From Eustoma russellianum (taxonomy: Eukaryota; Streptophyta; Magnoliopsida; Gentianales; Gentianaceae), in assembly GCA_036186865.1 (NCBI GenBank), contig AP025066.1, positions 15,668,639 through 15,732,638 on the forward strand: 64,000 nt of DNA, given 5' to 3'. The translations under genes and the position numbers were made by a program. Numbering within the stretch: position 1 is the first letter of the stretch; each line of letters opens with the position of its first letter. The notes below the pieces were generated by a model, which saw only the letters and a list, made by a program, of their open reading frames with translations, was not told the DNA's origin and ran no database searches. Below are positions 35,156 through 46,500 of the stretch, piece by piece.

Positions 35156-35231
35156 GTAATGATAAGTTAGAGTTATAATTTAAACTTTTCGGTTACTCGT
35201 TAAATTGCACCACTAACGAAATTTCTTCCAG
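35156..35231 (+). other. Intron-like gap inside RT, copy 2 only
   Basis: 76 bp from GTAATGATAAG to TTTCTTCCAG, lying between DLFDQLR and GARVFSKIDLRSG. Copy 1 has the two sides joined (24823-24845) with no trace of the gap, apart from one G fewer in a G run at the junction. Confidence 0.72.
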
Positions 35232-35909
35232 GGGGGCTAGAGTATTTTCCAAAATTGATTTACGATCCGGTTATCACCAGTTGAGGATCAAATCAGGGGA
35301 TACAGCCAAGACCGCCTTCCGAACACGTTATGGCCACTATAAATTCTTGGTTATGTCTTTTGGACTAACCAACGCCCCAGCCGTCTTTATGGATCTAATG
35401 AACAGTATTTCGGAAACAACTGGATAAGTTCGTTGTAGTGTTCATTGATGATATCCTGATATACTCTCCTGACGAAGAGACTCATGCTGTGCATTTGAGA
35501 GAGGTTCTAGAGACCCTTCGGAGAAGCCAATTGTACGCCAAGTTCAGTAAATGTGAGTTTTGGTTGAAAAGCGTAACTTTTTTGGGTCATGTGGTCTCCG
35601 AAGAAGGAATTTCTGTGGATCCGAAGAAAGTAGAGGCGATCACCGAGTGGCCTAGACCCACTAATGTGACTGAAGTAAGGAGCTTTCTCGGCCTGGCAGG
35701 ATACTACAAGAAGTTTGTCGAGGGCTTCTCATCGATTGCGGTGCCTTTGAGCCGACTGACACAGAAGAAGTCGAAGTTTGAATGGACCGCCGAGTGCAAG
35801 CAGAGCTTCGCCGAACTAAAAAGGAGACTGACCACAGCCCCTATTCTTGCTCAGCCCTCCGCGTCAGAAAGGTTTGTCATTTATAGTGACGCTTCAAAGA
35901 ACGGGCTAG

Positions 35910-35977
35910 GTAAATGTATATAATTTCAAGTTGATTTTGTATACAAGTAAAGATGTGGTCTAACTTTTGTATTTCAG
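35910..35977 (+). other. Intron-like gap at RNase H start, copy 2
   Basis: 68 bp from GTAAATGTAT to TTTGTATTTCAG, with a CTAAC branch-like site about 14 bases before the end. Removal joins KNGLG to CVLMQNGK in frame. In copy 1 the 5' part is present (from 25506) but the 3' end with its AG is deleted. Confidence 0.72.
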
Positions 35978-37866
35978 GATGCGTATTGATGCAAAACGGC
36001 AAGGTCATTGCGTATGCTTCGAGACAGTTAAAGCCCTATGAGCAGAACTATCTGAAACATGATCTGGAGTTAACAGCAGTGGTGTTCACTGAAAATCTGG
36101 CGCCACTATTTATATGGAGTGAAGTGCGAGGTGTTCACTGATCATAAAAGCCTCAAGTATCTGTTTACGCAAAAAGAGTTAAACATGCGCCAAAGGAGAT
36201 GGTTAGAGTTATTGAAAGATTATGATTTGACCATCAGCTATCATCCAGGGAAGGCCAATCGAGTTGCTGATGCCTTAAGTAGGAAATCGAGCCATGCACG
36301 ACAGGCTACTCTAGAAAAGGAAATGGCAGAATTTGAATTGGATCTTGTGGATTCTACTGCAGATATTATGGCAGCGCTAATTATCACTCCAACCTTGGTA
36401 GATCAGATTAAGGAAGCACAGAAGGACGATGCGGCAATTAGAGAAACACGAGAAAGAATGCTAACCAGCCAGGTAGATGGATTTCAGGTTCACGATGACG
36501 GCAGTATGTGGTACCAAGGAAGGTTGTGCGTACCGGATGTTGAGGAACTCAGGAGGGAGTTGTTGAAGGAGGCACATAATTCGAGACTGTCTATTCACCC
36601 TGGTGCTACGAAAATGTACAATGATCTGAAGAGACATTATTGGTGGAATGGCATGAAGAGGCACATCGCTGAGTTTGTGGAAAGGTGCCTTGTTTGCCAG
36701 CAAGTTAAGGCAGAACATCAGAGACCGGATGGACTGATGCGACCTCTAGAGATACCCGAATGGAAGTGGGAGCATGTGACAATGGACTTTGTGGTTGGGC
36801 TCCCGAAGACAAGAAATGGGAATAATGTGATATGGGTAATCATGGATCGATTGACTAAGTCCGCTCATTTCTTACCTATCCCTACCGGACTTACTATGGA
36901 GAGGTTGGTAACTATGTAAATCAAAACATTGTCTGCCTTCATGGAGTGCCAGTCAGCATAGTATCTGATCGTAATTCGAAGTTTACATCTCAGTTCTGGG
37001 CAGCCTGTCAGAAGAAAATGGGGACTGAGTTACGGTTGAGCACTGCCTTTCACCCTCAGACCGATGGTCAATCTGAGAGGACCATTCAGACCCTGGAGGA
37101 CATGTTGAGGGTGTGTGCGTTGGATTTCAAGGGAAACTGGGACAGCATGCTTAAGTTGATAGAGTTCTCCTACAACAACAGCCACCACAGTGCCATAGGT
37201 ATGGCCCCATTCGAGGCCTTGTATGGACGTAAGTGTAGGTCACCTATTCACTGGGACGAAGTTGGCGAGCGTGTGTTGACGGCTCCTGAGATAATTGAAC
37301 AAACTAAAGAAAAGTTGAAATTGATTCGTGAATGTCTTAAGACGGCTCAGGATAGAAGCAAGAGTTGGGCCGACATGAAGAGACGACCTTTGGAGTTCAA
37401 AGAAGGAGAAAAGGTTTACCTTAAAGTATCGCCCATGAAAGGTGTGACGCGCTTTAGAGTTAAAGGAAAGTTGAAGCCTCGTTATATTGGACCTTATAAG
37501 ATACTCGAGAGGGTTGGAGACTTGGCCTACAGACTAGCGTTACCCCCGATGCTGGCTCAGGTGCATAACGTATTTTATGTCTCACAGTTGAAGAGGTACG
37601 TATACGACCCAAGTCATGTATTAGACGCTCAGCCACTTAAGATCAAGCCCGATGCTTCCTATGAAGAGGTGCCGATCAGAATTCTTGATCGGAAGGATCA
37701 GGAGCTGAGAAGAAGGATTATTCCCTATGTCAAAGTTCAATGGAGCAACCACCGAGAGAATGAAGCGACATGGGAACTAGAAGAGCAAATGCGTGACTGC
37801 TATCCCCACCTCTTTGAGTAAGGTACGGCAAGTTTCGGGGTCAAAACTTTTTGTAAGGGGGTAGGA

Positions 37867-39930
37867 TGTCATATCCGTGGAAAACAAAAAAAAAGATAGA
37901 AACAAAGAAAATAATAAATAAAATAATTGACTTAATTAAGTCCTATTAATTTTCCCCTAAATTTCCTCTACCATCATCCCATACTTATCTTCCCTCAATC
38001 CCTCCTTAAAATCAAAATTAACCCTAATCCCCTCCCCCTCTCTCTCTAGAAACGGCAGCCTTCCCCTCCCCTTCTCCCCATCAAAATTTCGGTCAAGAGG
38101 AAAAGAAAAGAGAAGAGAAGGATCTTTGATCCAAGGTTTCAAGAGGAGGAGATAACAGCCCTAACAAGATCACCATCATCTCCCGCGTATATCCATTCTT
38201 GCTAGGATCGAGGTAGGTGCATACTATTCATTCCCTCAAAACGGTATGAAGATTGCATAGGCAAAACGGTATTTCTATGTGTTGTTGCTCTTGATTCTTG
38301 ATTCAATTATGATCTTATTCATGTGTTCCAACGTGTTTATTCTCTGTTCTTTGATTCTTGATTTTATAGTGATCTTGTTGTTGCCTAAGTGTATATGGAA
38401 ATATGGGTGAGTGGGAATTGTGGGATGGTGTAGCTGGATGGATTTCAGAAATTGCAGAAAGGGAATCCTGAAATACGGTGACATCGATCGATCGATGTCC
38501 AGCAGGTGAGGGATCGATGTGCCTTAGATGGACATCGATCGATCGACGTCAGCTAGGTGAGGGTTCGATGTATCTCAGTTGGACGTCGATCGATCGACGT
38601 CAGAGGATGACATCCAATTATTTTTTTTCTTTCTCTTGCATCCATGGCACGTGCATTTGCATGAGGTATACTGTGTCTATAGGGCGTGGGTACCGGGATG
38701 ACATACCGTGTCTATAAGGCATGGGTGTCATGCGACATACTGCGTCTGTAGGGCGTGGGTGTCCAAATGATAAGTGGTGGTTAGTGACCATGATGCCGGG
38801 GTTCTCTTGAGGTATACCGCGTCTATAGGACGTGGGTACCGGGATGACATACTGTGTCTATAGGGCATAGGTGTCATGCGACATACTGCTTCTATAGGGC
38901 GTGGGTGTCCAAACAGTAAGTGGTGGCTAGTGACCATGACGCCGGGGTTCTCTTGCATGAGGTATACTGCGTCTATAGGGCGTGTGTGCCGGGATGATAT
39001 ACTGTGTCTATAGGGCATGGGTGTCATACGACACACTGTGTCTATAGGGCGTGGGTGTCCAAACGGTAAGTGATGGCTAGTGACCACGACGCCAGGGTTC
39101 TCTTGCATGAGGTATACTGCGTCTATAGGGCGTGGGTGCCGAGATGATATACTGTGTCTATAGGGCATGGGTGTCATGAGACATACTGCGTCTATAGGGC
39201 GTGGGTGTCCAAACAGCAAGTGGTGGCTAGAGATCATGACGCTGGATTTAGGATCCGGGAGCATGCATTGCATATAGGTCTAGGAGCATATTGCCTGACA
39301 CATTTCTAGTTGCGTGTGACACGTTATTTGAGCATGCATCACGTACTTGCGCATTTTATGTGGAGTGTTTTACTTTTCCGTATAAGCCATGCTATCTTGT
39401 CTTATGTGATTATGTGTCAATATCTTTTTGGGTATGTAAGCTTTGTATTGTTTTGAGAGGCACCTACTGGGTGATTACCATCACTCACCTCCTACTATTC
39501 TAGGTGAAGCCGAGACGGAGTATGACTATATCTTCGTTGAGGATGGGTCCGATACCGTAGAATGGGCTGAGTGACTCGTAGCTACGATTGCAGCGAGCGT
39601 GGAGATGGACTGGTTATGATATTCTGAGGGTTGATATAGACATTTTATTTTCAGCATTACTTTGAAAACAATTTCAGATTTTTTTTTAAAAACTTAGACA
39701 TTTGACTTTGACTTGTAAGGCCTGGTTAGCCTAGTAATAATGTCGTTATTTTCTTGAAGTTCGTTGAATTCAAATTAGTGTCGTGATTTATCGTTTCCGC
39801 GGAAATAAAAGAAAAACTTTCTATGTCAGCACTGACGTATAACAGGTTGATGTGACACTTTGTATTCTCCTTAGTGAGATACGGCGGGTGCACCGTTACC
39901 GAGGATGGAGCTTGGGAGCAGGGCGCTACA
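37867..39930 (+). repeat. Gypsy copy 2, 3' LTR
   Basis: A 2064-bp LTR with only three ATCGATCG modules (38482-38600, one fewer than the 5' LTR) and four 150-bp tandem units (38664-39235). Confidence 0.95.
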
Positions 39931-39935
39931 ATTAT

Positions 39936-41417
39936 TGAAGTGATAAATAAGTGATTTTTCCAACAAAAAAAAAAAAGAAAAGTGATAAATAAGTATATAA
40001 ATTCCTAACAGAACTTTGAAGCAAATAATGTTGAACGAGTGAGTCAACTTTTCGTGCAAGTAAAATTCCCTTCACTTTCCTTAGTTTACCAATGTCTCTC
40101 TCCCATTACGAATTGTTGCTTTTACTACATGATAGTATGCGTGTGTTACAACTCCACTTCTTTGGAGAAGCTAAGAGTGTCACGACGGGCCCCTCCACAT
40201 TCTCACAGGGCCCCCCCTCTCCACCCCTAGGCTTAGCCTCTCACCCTATGCACGAAAAAAAGGGAGAAACATGGTTTTCTCAATCTCTTACTAACTTAAT
40301 AGACAATTGATCTCTTGATTTATATCTTTTATACAGCTCAATAAAATTATAGTAGTAGAAAATTTCAAGACGAAATATTTGATTATTTGCTTAAAAACAT
40401 GAATGAATTAAAAAAAAAAGGACATACATGGACACACACCTCGCTAGTAAAATTACATGTTTCATATTGAGTAAAGGATTTGATGTGGATTGTACAAAGA
40501 AAATGACGTTTCTTATTGATCATCATAGCAACCTTTCAAATCTGCAACACAGAAAAGATGTTAGATCCATACATGGTTGAGCGTTTCGAGGGCTCTCCCA
40601 TGCTTAAGTTAATGATAGTTCAAGAAAGAAAATGTGTTGTAAGATAAAGAAGTGTTAAGTATGAGAAAACGTCCATATTTATAGAAGTATAGTTACGTAA
40701 AACATAATAATGACTGTTTTACACTGTGTTTAAATGTACCTCAGAGAATAATCTGTTAAGACATAGCTTCTGGCATATACAAATTACTTCTGATATCTTT
40801 AGATACAATTTAATTCCGAAACCATCACGTGCAATTAGGTGTGAGTTGCTTTCATGACCTTGCATAATGGATCCATAAGTAAACATATTAACTTAGTTCT
40901 CTGATTGGCAATACCATCAGTATATTTTAGAGAAGTCACGAATACTATGCAAGAAAGGTTTCTCCCTTTTTATTATTATTCTATTGTGTAACGGACATGA
41001 ACACCCCTGAACAGCCAAAAAAAATAAGTCCATAATGTTCTGGTTGAGGAGAGTTGTTGTGAGGTCTTTATGGCTGTTCAACAAAATGTACGATGTCAAG
41101 GGCCAAAAAATGGTTGAGAATAAGGTTCCTCTCTTTTATTAATAATATTATTATCATTATTATTATTATGATTATTATTACTACTAAACAGAAGAAATTT
41201 AAGAATGATAAAGTATCAAACTTACTGACATTTTTACTTAAGAAAATCCTTTCTGAAATTCTAAAAAGTAAATAAATTATTTTCTGATAGAGTGTAAAGG
41301 TGAAAAAACGATGAGAAACAATATACCAATAATAATTTCCAAAAGCTTGACGCTGTTTTAATTAAAAACAAAAAATTATCTGAAAGAGAAAGCTAAACAG
41401 ATCATCTCTTTTTCATG
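39936..41417. other. Upstream flank of the BBE-like gene
   Basis: AT-rich DNA with no gene or repeat family recognised. A GC-rich patch (GGGCCCCTCC and GGGCCCCCCC, about 40188-40230) and a TTA/ATT microsatellite (about 41137-41184) are the only distinctive features. The promoter of the gene at 41514 should lie at the right end. Confidence 0.55.
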
Positions 41418-41424
41418 TATAAAT
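41418..41424 (+). promoter_or_regulatory. TATA box of the BBE-like gene
   Basis: TATAAAT, about 90 bp upstream of the chosen ATG. It leaves room for a short 5' untranslated leader of roughly 60 bp, which fits a plant core promoter. Confidence 0.6.
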
Positions 41425-41513
41425 GTATCTTCACCATTTCCATACATCATTATGGGAAAGCTCTCTTCATTCAAAAGATCAGCTTTAGCAAGAAAAACCT
41501 GATTAATAGAAAA

Positions 41514-43142
41514 ATGGCATCTTATTCATTCATAATCTTTCTCTTCCCTTTCATATCTTACTTATCATTTTCCTATGCCAATCCCACTTCTATAGAGCAC
41601 AAATTTTACCAGTGTGTAAATTCCAACACTGATTTTCCCACCAATATCTCCATTGACTTTCTTACACCAAATGATGTTTCTTTCACTTCTGTTCTACAAT
41701 CAACTGCACAAAACCTCAGATACTTAGAACCATCAGTGCCCAAACCTGAACTCATCTTTACTCCATTGAAGGAATCCCACGTCCAAGCAGCTGTTATATG
41801 CGGGAAAGAACTTGGGATACAGCTCAGAATCCGCAGTGGAGGCCATGATTATGAAGGGGTATCTTATGCCTCTCAAACAGAGAGGCATTTCATGGTGATT
41901 GACCTTTCCAAACTTAGATCAATCTCTGTAAACATCGAAGGTAACAGCGCGTGGGTTCAAGCTGGTGCAACTGTTGGTGAAGTTTACTACAGGATTGCAC
42001 AGAAAAGTAAGATTCATGGCTTTCCTGCAGGGCTCTGCACAAGTTTGGGAGTTGGAGGGCACATAACAGGGGGAGCATACGGACCCATGATGCGAAAATT
42101 TGGCCTTGCAGCTGATAATGTAGTGGATGCTCGGATCGTCGATGCCACAGGCAGAATTCTTGATAGAGTATCAATGGGAGAAGATTTGTTTTGGGCAATC
42201 AGGGGTGGAGGTGGGGGTAGTTTTGGAATACTTCTTTCATGGAAACTAAGGTTGGTTCCTGTTCCAAAGAATGTGACTGTTTTTACGGTCCGGAAAACAT
42301 TGGAACAAGGTGCAACTAAGGTGCTGTACAAATGGCAGCAAGTTGCTCATAAGCTTGACGAGGATCTATTCATCAGAGTCCTCATACAAACAATAAATGG
42401 AACCGAAAAGGGAACGAGGACGGTAGTGACAGCCTATAATGCATTATTTCTTGGAACAGCTGAAAGGCTCCTACAAGTGATGAAAAAAGGGTTTCCAGAA
42501 CTGGGATTGACTCTTAAAGATTGTACTCAAATGAGTTGGATCGAGTCGGTCCTTTACATCGCCGGTTACCCGAGCAGTTTAAAACCTGAGTTTTTGCTTC
42601 AAGGGAAGTCATTTTTCAGCAAGGCCTATTTCAAGGCAAAATCAGACTTCATCCATGAGCCAATCCCTGAAACTGCTCTTGAAGGAATATGGCAAAGGCT
42701 ACTACAAGAGGATTCTCCACTAACAATTTGGAATCCATATGGGGGAATGATGAGCAAAATTCCAGAATCCCAAACACCATTTCCACACAGAAAAGGCACT
42801 TTATTTATGATTCAGTGGCTAACAGCATGGCAAACTGGAGAAGACAAGATTACAGAAAAACATATAAACTGGATGAGGAGTTTATTCAGGTTCATGGCCC
42901 CCTATGCTTCCAAGTCTCCAAGAGAAGCTTATGTAAATTACAGGGACCTTGACTTGGGGATAAACAAGAAGGCAAACACAAGTATCTTGCAAGCAAGTGC
43001 ATGGGGTAAAAAGTATTTCAAAAACAACTTCAATAGGCTAGTACTAGTGAAGACAAAAGTAGATCCTGAGAACTATTTCAGGCATGAACAAAGCATACCC
43101 ACTCTCCATGTATCTCAAGGAAATGTCAAGAAAATAAAGTAA
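41514..43142 (+). CDS. Berberine-bridge-enzyme-like FAD oxidoreductase (monolignol oxidoreductase type)
   Basis: An intronless gene for 542 residues, the normal size and structure for plant BBE-like proteins. The start at 41514 gives a signal peptide (hydrophobic residues 5-21, likely cut near Ala22), so the enzyme is secreted to the apoplast or wall. The FAD-binding PCMH domain spans about residues 75-250. The two flavin-attaching residues are present: His111 in RSGGHDYEG and Cys175 in PAGLCTSLGVGGHITGG. The BBE C-terminal domain ends NFNRLVLVKTKVDPENYF then RHEQSIP. Three residues after the flavin cysteine stands Leu178, at the gatekeeper site where oxygen-using BBE oxidases have Val. In Arabidopsis BBE-like 13 and 15 a Leu here goes with poor oxygen use and with oxidation of monolignol alcohols to aldehydes. 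The overall sequence also recalls that group. Substrate is inferred, not shown. It lies tail to tail with the VPS2-type gene, about 400 bp away. Confidence 0.95.
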   Translation: MASYSFIIFLFPFISYLSFSYANPTSIEHKFYQCVNSNTDFPTNISIDFLTPNDVSFTSVLQSTAQNLRYLEPSVPKPELIFTPLKESHVQAAVICGKELGIQLRIRSGGHDYEGVSYASQTERHFMVIDLSKLRSISVNIEGNSAWVQAGATVGEVYYRIAQKSKIHGFPAGLCTSLGVGGHITGGAYGPMMRKFGLAADNVVDARIVDATGRILDRVSMGEDLFWAIRGGGGGSFGILLSWKLRLVPVPKNVTVFTVRKTLEQGATKVLYKWQQVAHKLDEDLFIRVLIQTINGTEKGTRTVVTAYNALFLGTAERLLQVMKKGFPELGLTLKDCTQMSWIESVLYIAGYPSSLKPEFLLQGKSFFSKAYFKAKSDFIHEPIPETALEGIWQRLLQEDSPLTIWNPYGGMMSKIPESQTPFPHRKGTLFMIQWLTAWQTGEDKITEKHINWMRSLFRFMAPYASKSPREAYVNYRDLDLGINKKANTSILQASAWGKKYFKNNFNRLVLVKTKVDPENYFRHEQSIPTLHVSQGNVKKIK

Positions 43143-43540
43143 TGATCGACTTAGGTTAACCCTGCATGTTGCTGCATTGTTTTCCAGGTTTCTTTGTAAA
43201 ACGGTGTCCCTGTCAAATTTCTTAATGCTTCTATCCCCGCTAAATTTTCCCCATCACTTGAAGCACAAGAAAATACATTCACTGAGATTTCTGTCTCCTT
43301 AGGTATATTTGATGCAAAACTATTACAATCACACCTCTGCTGGGATGCACTATGAGCAAGAAATTAAAGCAACTTGTCTTTAGAACAGGAAAAGGTGCTG
43401 CAAACATTCTAATGGTAATAAAACCAAAATATTACAAATGCTAGGTAGCGACTTATGAGAGAAAGTTTAAAGTCAACAGGCATTAGATTTGACACTGATT
43501 GAGATATTTGTACAGAAGCAGCTATCCTTCAACATCTTGA

Positions 43541-46500
43541 TCAGATCCTTCTAAGTGATGCCAGCCTTTTTTCAAGATCCTCCACATCATCCTTCACAGA
43601 GCTGTACTCATTTCAGAAACATCAACGTTAAGCATCCATAACAATGACATGAAATTGCAGGACTAAGTCCTGAATCCAAAATCTGATAAGAAGACAAAGA
43701 ACTGAAAAGGTCTTCATATGGTTTAATGTTGCTTATATTAAAATTTTGAGTGACAATAAACTATAATGCTCAGTATGTCTGTCAGAATATTCTCTGCACA
43801 ATCAGTGCGATACCGTTTTATTCTACAAAAGTGGAGTGGCCTCACTAGCCAAAGCCCTCCATAACAGGGCATTTTTCTTAGTGATGTCTTCTTGTTAAGT
43901 CACCATCTACAACAAGATACACCCACACACGCACACACGAACACACACAGATTTATATATTTATATAAGACGCACAAGCACACACACATACATATATACA
44001 CAAATGTATACACACATACACATATATGTACATATATACACAAATGTATACAAATATACATATATAGCATACACACATACATACACATACACATAGACAC
44101 ATACACATATATACATATTCACAAATAGAGATACATACAGACATACATTTGCATATGTCATATATACACATGTATATGTACACATATACATGCATATATA
44201 TACACATGTGCATGTATTTAATCATACATATATGTAACCTCTAGAACAATACATCCTTTAAGGAACCTATTACTCTGCAGCACCAATTGAACCTCATTAG
44301 TTATGCTTCGTGTAGAAAAATAGAGAAAAGAAAATAGGATTATTGTTTGTTTATTAGAGGATATAGCAATAATGCCGTTAGGAGTCTGCCATGTTGACTG
44401 CCTTGTAAATATAGCCGTTAGATTTACAGTCTTCTTTCTTGTATATAAGTTGCTCTCCTAGCAACATTAGAAAGTTAAAGTTTTCGTGGCTCAATGAAAG
44501 AAAGACTTTATCTTCTGAACAAATTAGTGTCCTGGTAAAACTTCTTAACCATCAAATGAATGAGGAGAACATGTCTCAGGTCAGAGCAACCGTTGCAAGC
44601 ACAAGTGTTGATGGTAAGAGTTGTCTCTCGATTATTGACTCTGGAGCAACTGATCACATGATCTTTTATAGATCATTGTTTAATGAATATGAACTGTTTC
44701 AATGTCCAAAGAAAGTAAAAATCGCTAATGGAGTTGGTCTAAAAATAATTCGTAAAGGTAATATATATCTGTCTAAGAGTTTAGTGCTTAGAAGTGTCTT
44801 GCATGTTCCACAATTAGAATGCAATTTATTGTCCGTAGGTAAAGTTATGAAAGACAATCAATGCTTAACAGTTTTTTCTCCTTGTAACTGTTACTTCCTT
44901 CCTGTTGACTGCTTTCAGGAGAAAGTATGGAAGGATGGAACAGATGTGGAGGGGTGGATTGGGTATGGTAAATACCAAGATGGGCTATTTCTTTTCTCAA
45001 ATGAACCAAGTATTTTTGAAGACAGTTTTAGACTGTATTCTTGCATGAACATTACATCTAATACTGGTTGTAATGTTCCTAGAATGGAGACTTAGGGATC
45101 TGGTCCTGCAAAGACTAGAGCTCGTCTTATTTTGTTATGGCAGTCTAGGTTGGGACATCCCAACTTTGTGTACTTGAAACATCTTAAGCCAGAACTGTTT
45201 AATGGTATTGATATTAATTTGTTGCATTGTGAAACCTGTTTATTTGCTAAACAGACCAGAGCAATGTATGCTCCTAAGGCATACAAGTCAAGTAGACCCT
45301 TAAATCTTGTGCATTCGGATATATGGGGACCATCAAGAGTTTCCACTATGAATGGGAGTAAGTGGTTTGTGATCTTCGTAGATGATCACACAAGATTGAC
45401 CTGGATTTATCTAATGAAGAATAAATCAGATTTCTGCAAGGTGTTTAAAGTATTTGTTACTTTAATACAAAATCAGTTTGGGGAAACTATCAAGACTCTG
45501 AGGTCTGATAATGGAACTGAGTTTTGGATTCTGAGGTGAGATCTTTTATATCTAATCTTGGAATACATCATCAGACCTCTAACGTGTACACTCCTCAGCA
45601 AAATGGAATTGCTGAAAGAAAACATAGGCACATTCTAGAGGTAGCAAGGGCTATCATGTTCTCCATGAATGTACCTAAGTTTTTATGGGGAGAAGCTGTT
45701 ATGATAGCAGTTTATTTAATCAATAGAATGCCATCAAGGGTGTTGGGGTATAAGACACCAAGACAAACCTTGTAAGCACATCCTCATACTCATCTCATGT
45801 ATGAACTACCATTCAGAACCTTTGGGTGCATCACATATGTATTTCTAAAACCTCACAGTATGAGCAAATTGGACTGTAAGTTTCTTAAATGCATATTCGT
45901 AGGATACTCTAGTACTCAGAAAGGATATAAATGCTATAACCCTACTACTAGAAAAATGTATGTGTCTTTAGATGTTATATTTCATGAAATGTTTCCATAT
46001 TATCAGAAGTCAATGATAACAGGCTCAGAGGAAAATGAATATTGGAATCTAATTGACAAAATCAGTGTAACCAATATTGAGTTCAGGAATGTAACTGAAG
46101 AACAGGTACCAACAAATGCAGTAGAGATATTACAGGTACCATCTGAGCCTCATCAAGAGGAGGATGCAACCACTACCACAGATTCTACTGCAACAGCAGG
46201 AGAAAAAGGAACTCATTCACAACTTAAAGTCTATACCCGCAGGCAGCAGACTGGACAAGTGACTCAGGGAGTGCAGGTAAGTCTCCAACTTCTAGAATAA
46301 ATGTTCCATCTTCCATATCTGGGTTGGCACAACCATCACCTAAGCATGAAATAAATACATATGACTTGCCTATTGCCTTAAGGAAAGGAACTAGGTTATG
46401 CACAAAGATTCCCTTTAAAAAGGGGAATCTTCTTGGGTTATTCAATACTGGTTCACACTCTAGTAAGCATCCTATATGTAACTTCATTTCATATGACAGA

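Larger units (their letters stand above)
34314..37821 (+). pseudogene. Gypsy copy 2 Pol (protease, RT, RNase H, integrase, chromodomain; interrupted)
   Basis: Protease with DSGASRSFI and in-frame TAG codons at 34421 and 34517, the same two positions as copy 1. Reverse transcriptase is open from 34532 to the intron-like gap at 35156-35231, then RSGYHQLRI; a small deletion near 35404 precedes FIDDILIYS. RNase H FVIYSDASKNGLG is followed by a gap at 35910-35977, then CVLMQNGKVIAYASRQLKPY; a frame change lies near 36090. Integrase has the His-Cys region HPGATKMYNDLKRHYWW...CLVCQQVK, then a short indel and stop near 36916, and the DDE blocks SDRNSKF (here Asn replaces Asp next to the catalytic region) and FHPQTDGQSERTIQ. 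The C-terminal chromodomain-like segment ends RDCYPHLFE. Not functional. Confidence 0.93.
30657..39930 (+). mobile_element. Ty3/gypsy chromovirus-type retrotransposon, copy 2
   Basis: A 9274-bp element with target duplication ATTAT (30652-30656 and 39931-39935). The LTRs are 30657-32766 and 37867-39930. The primer-binding site TGGTATCAGAGC is at 32769-32780. A polypurine tract GTAAGGGGGTAGGA lies directly before 37867. Same family as copy 1 (coding regions close to identical), but the first 400 or so bp of the LTRs differ (TGTTATATCCGTGGAAAAC versus TGTTATATCCGTGTTAG) and the LTR tandem arrays have four units, not three. The coding region again carries stops, frameshifts and intron-like gaps. 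Confidence 0.95.

Noticed and set aside
41415..41513. Longer start of the BBE-like protein at 41415
   Set aside because: That ATG overlaps the TATA box and would put a 33-residue extension before a good signal peptide; the ATG at 41514 fits the family.
43892..44225. Overlapping ORFs of 68-90 residues on both strands
   Set aside because: Pure translation of a CA/TA microsatellite.
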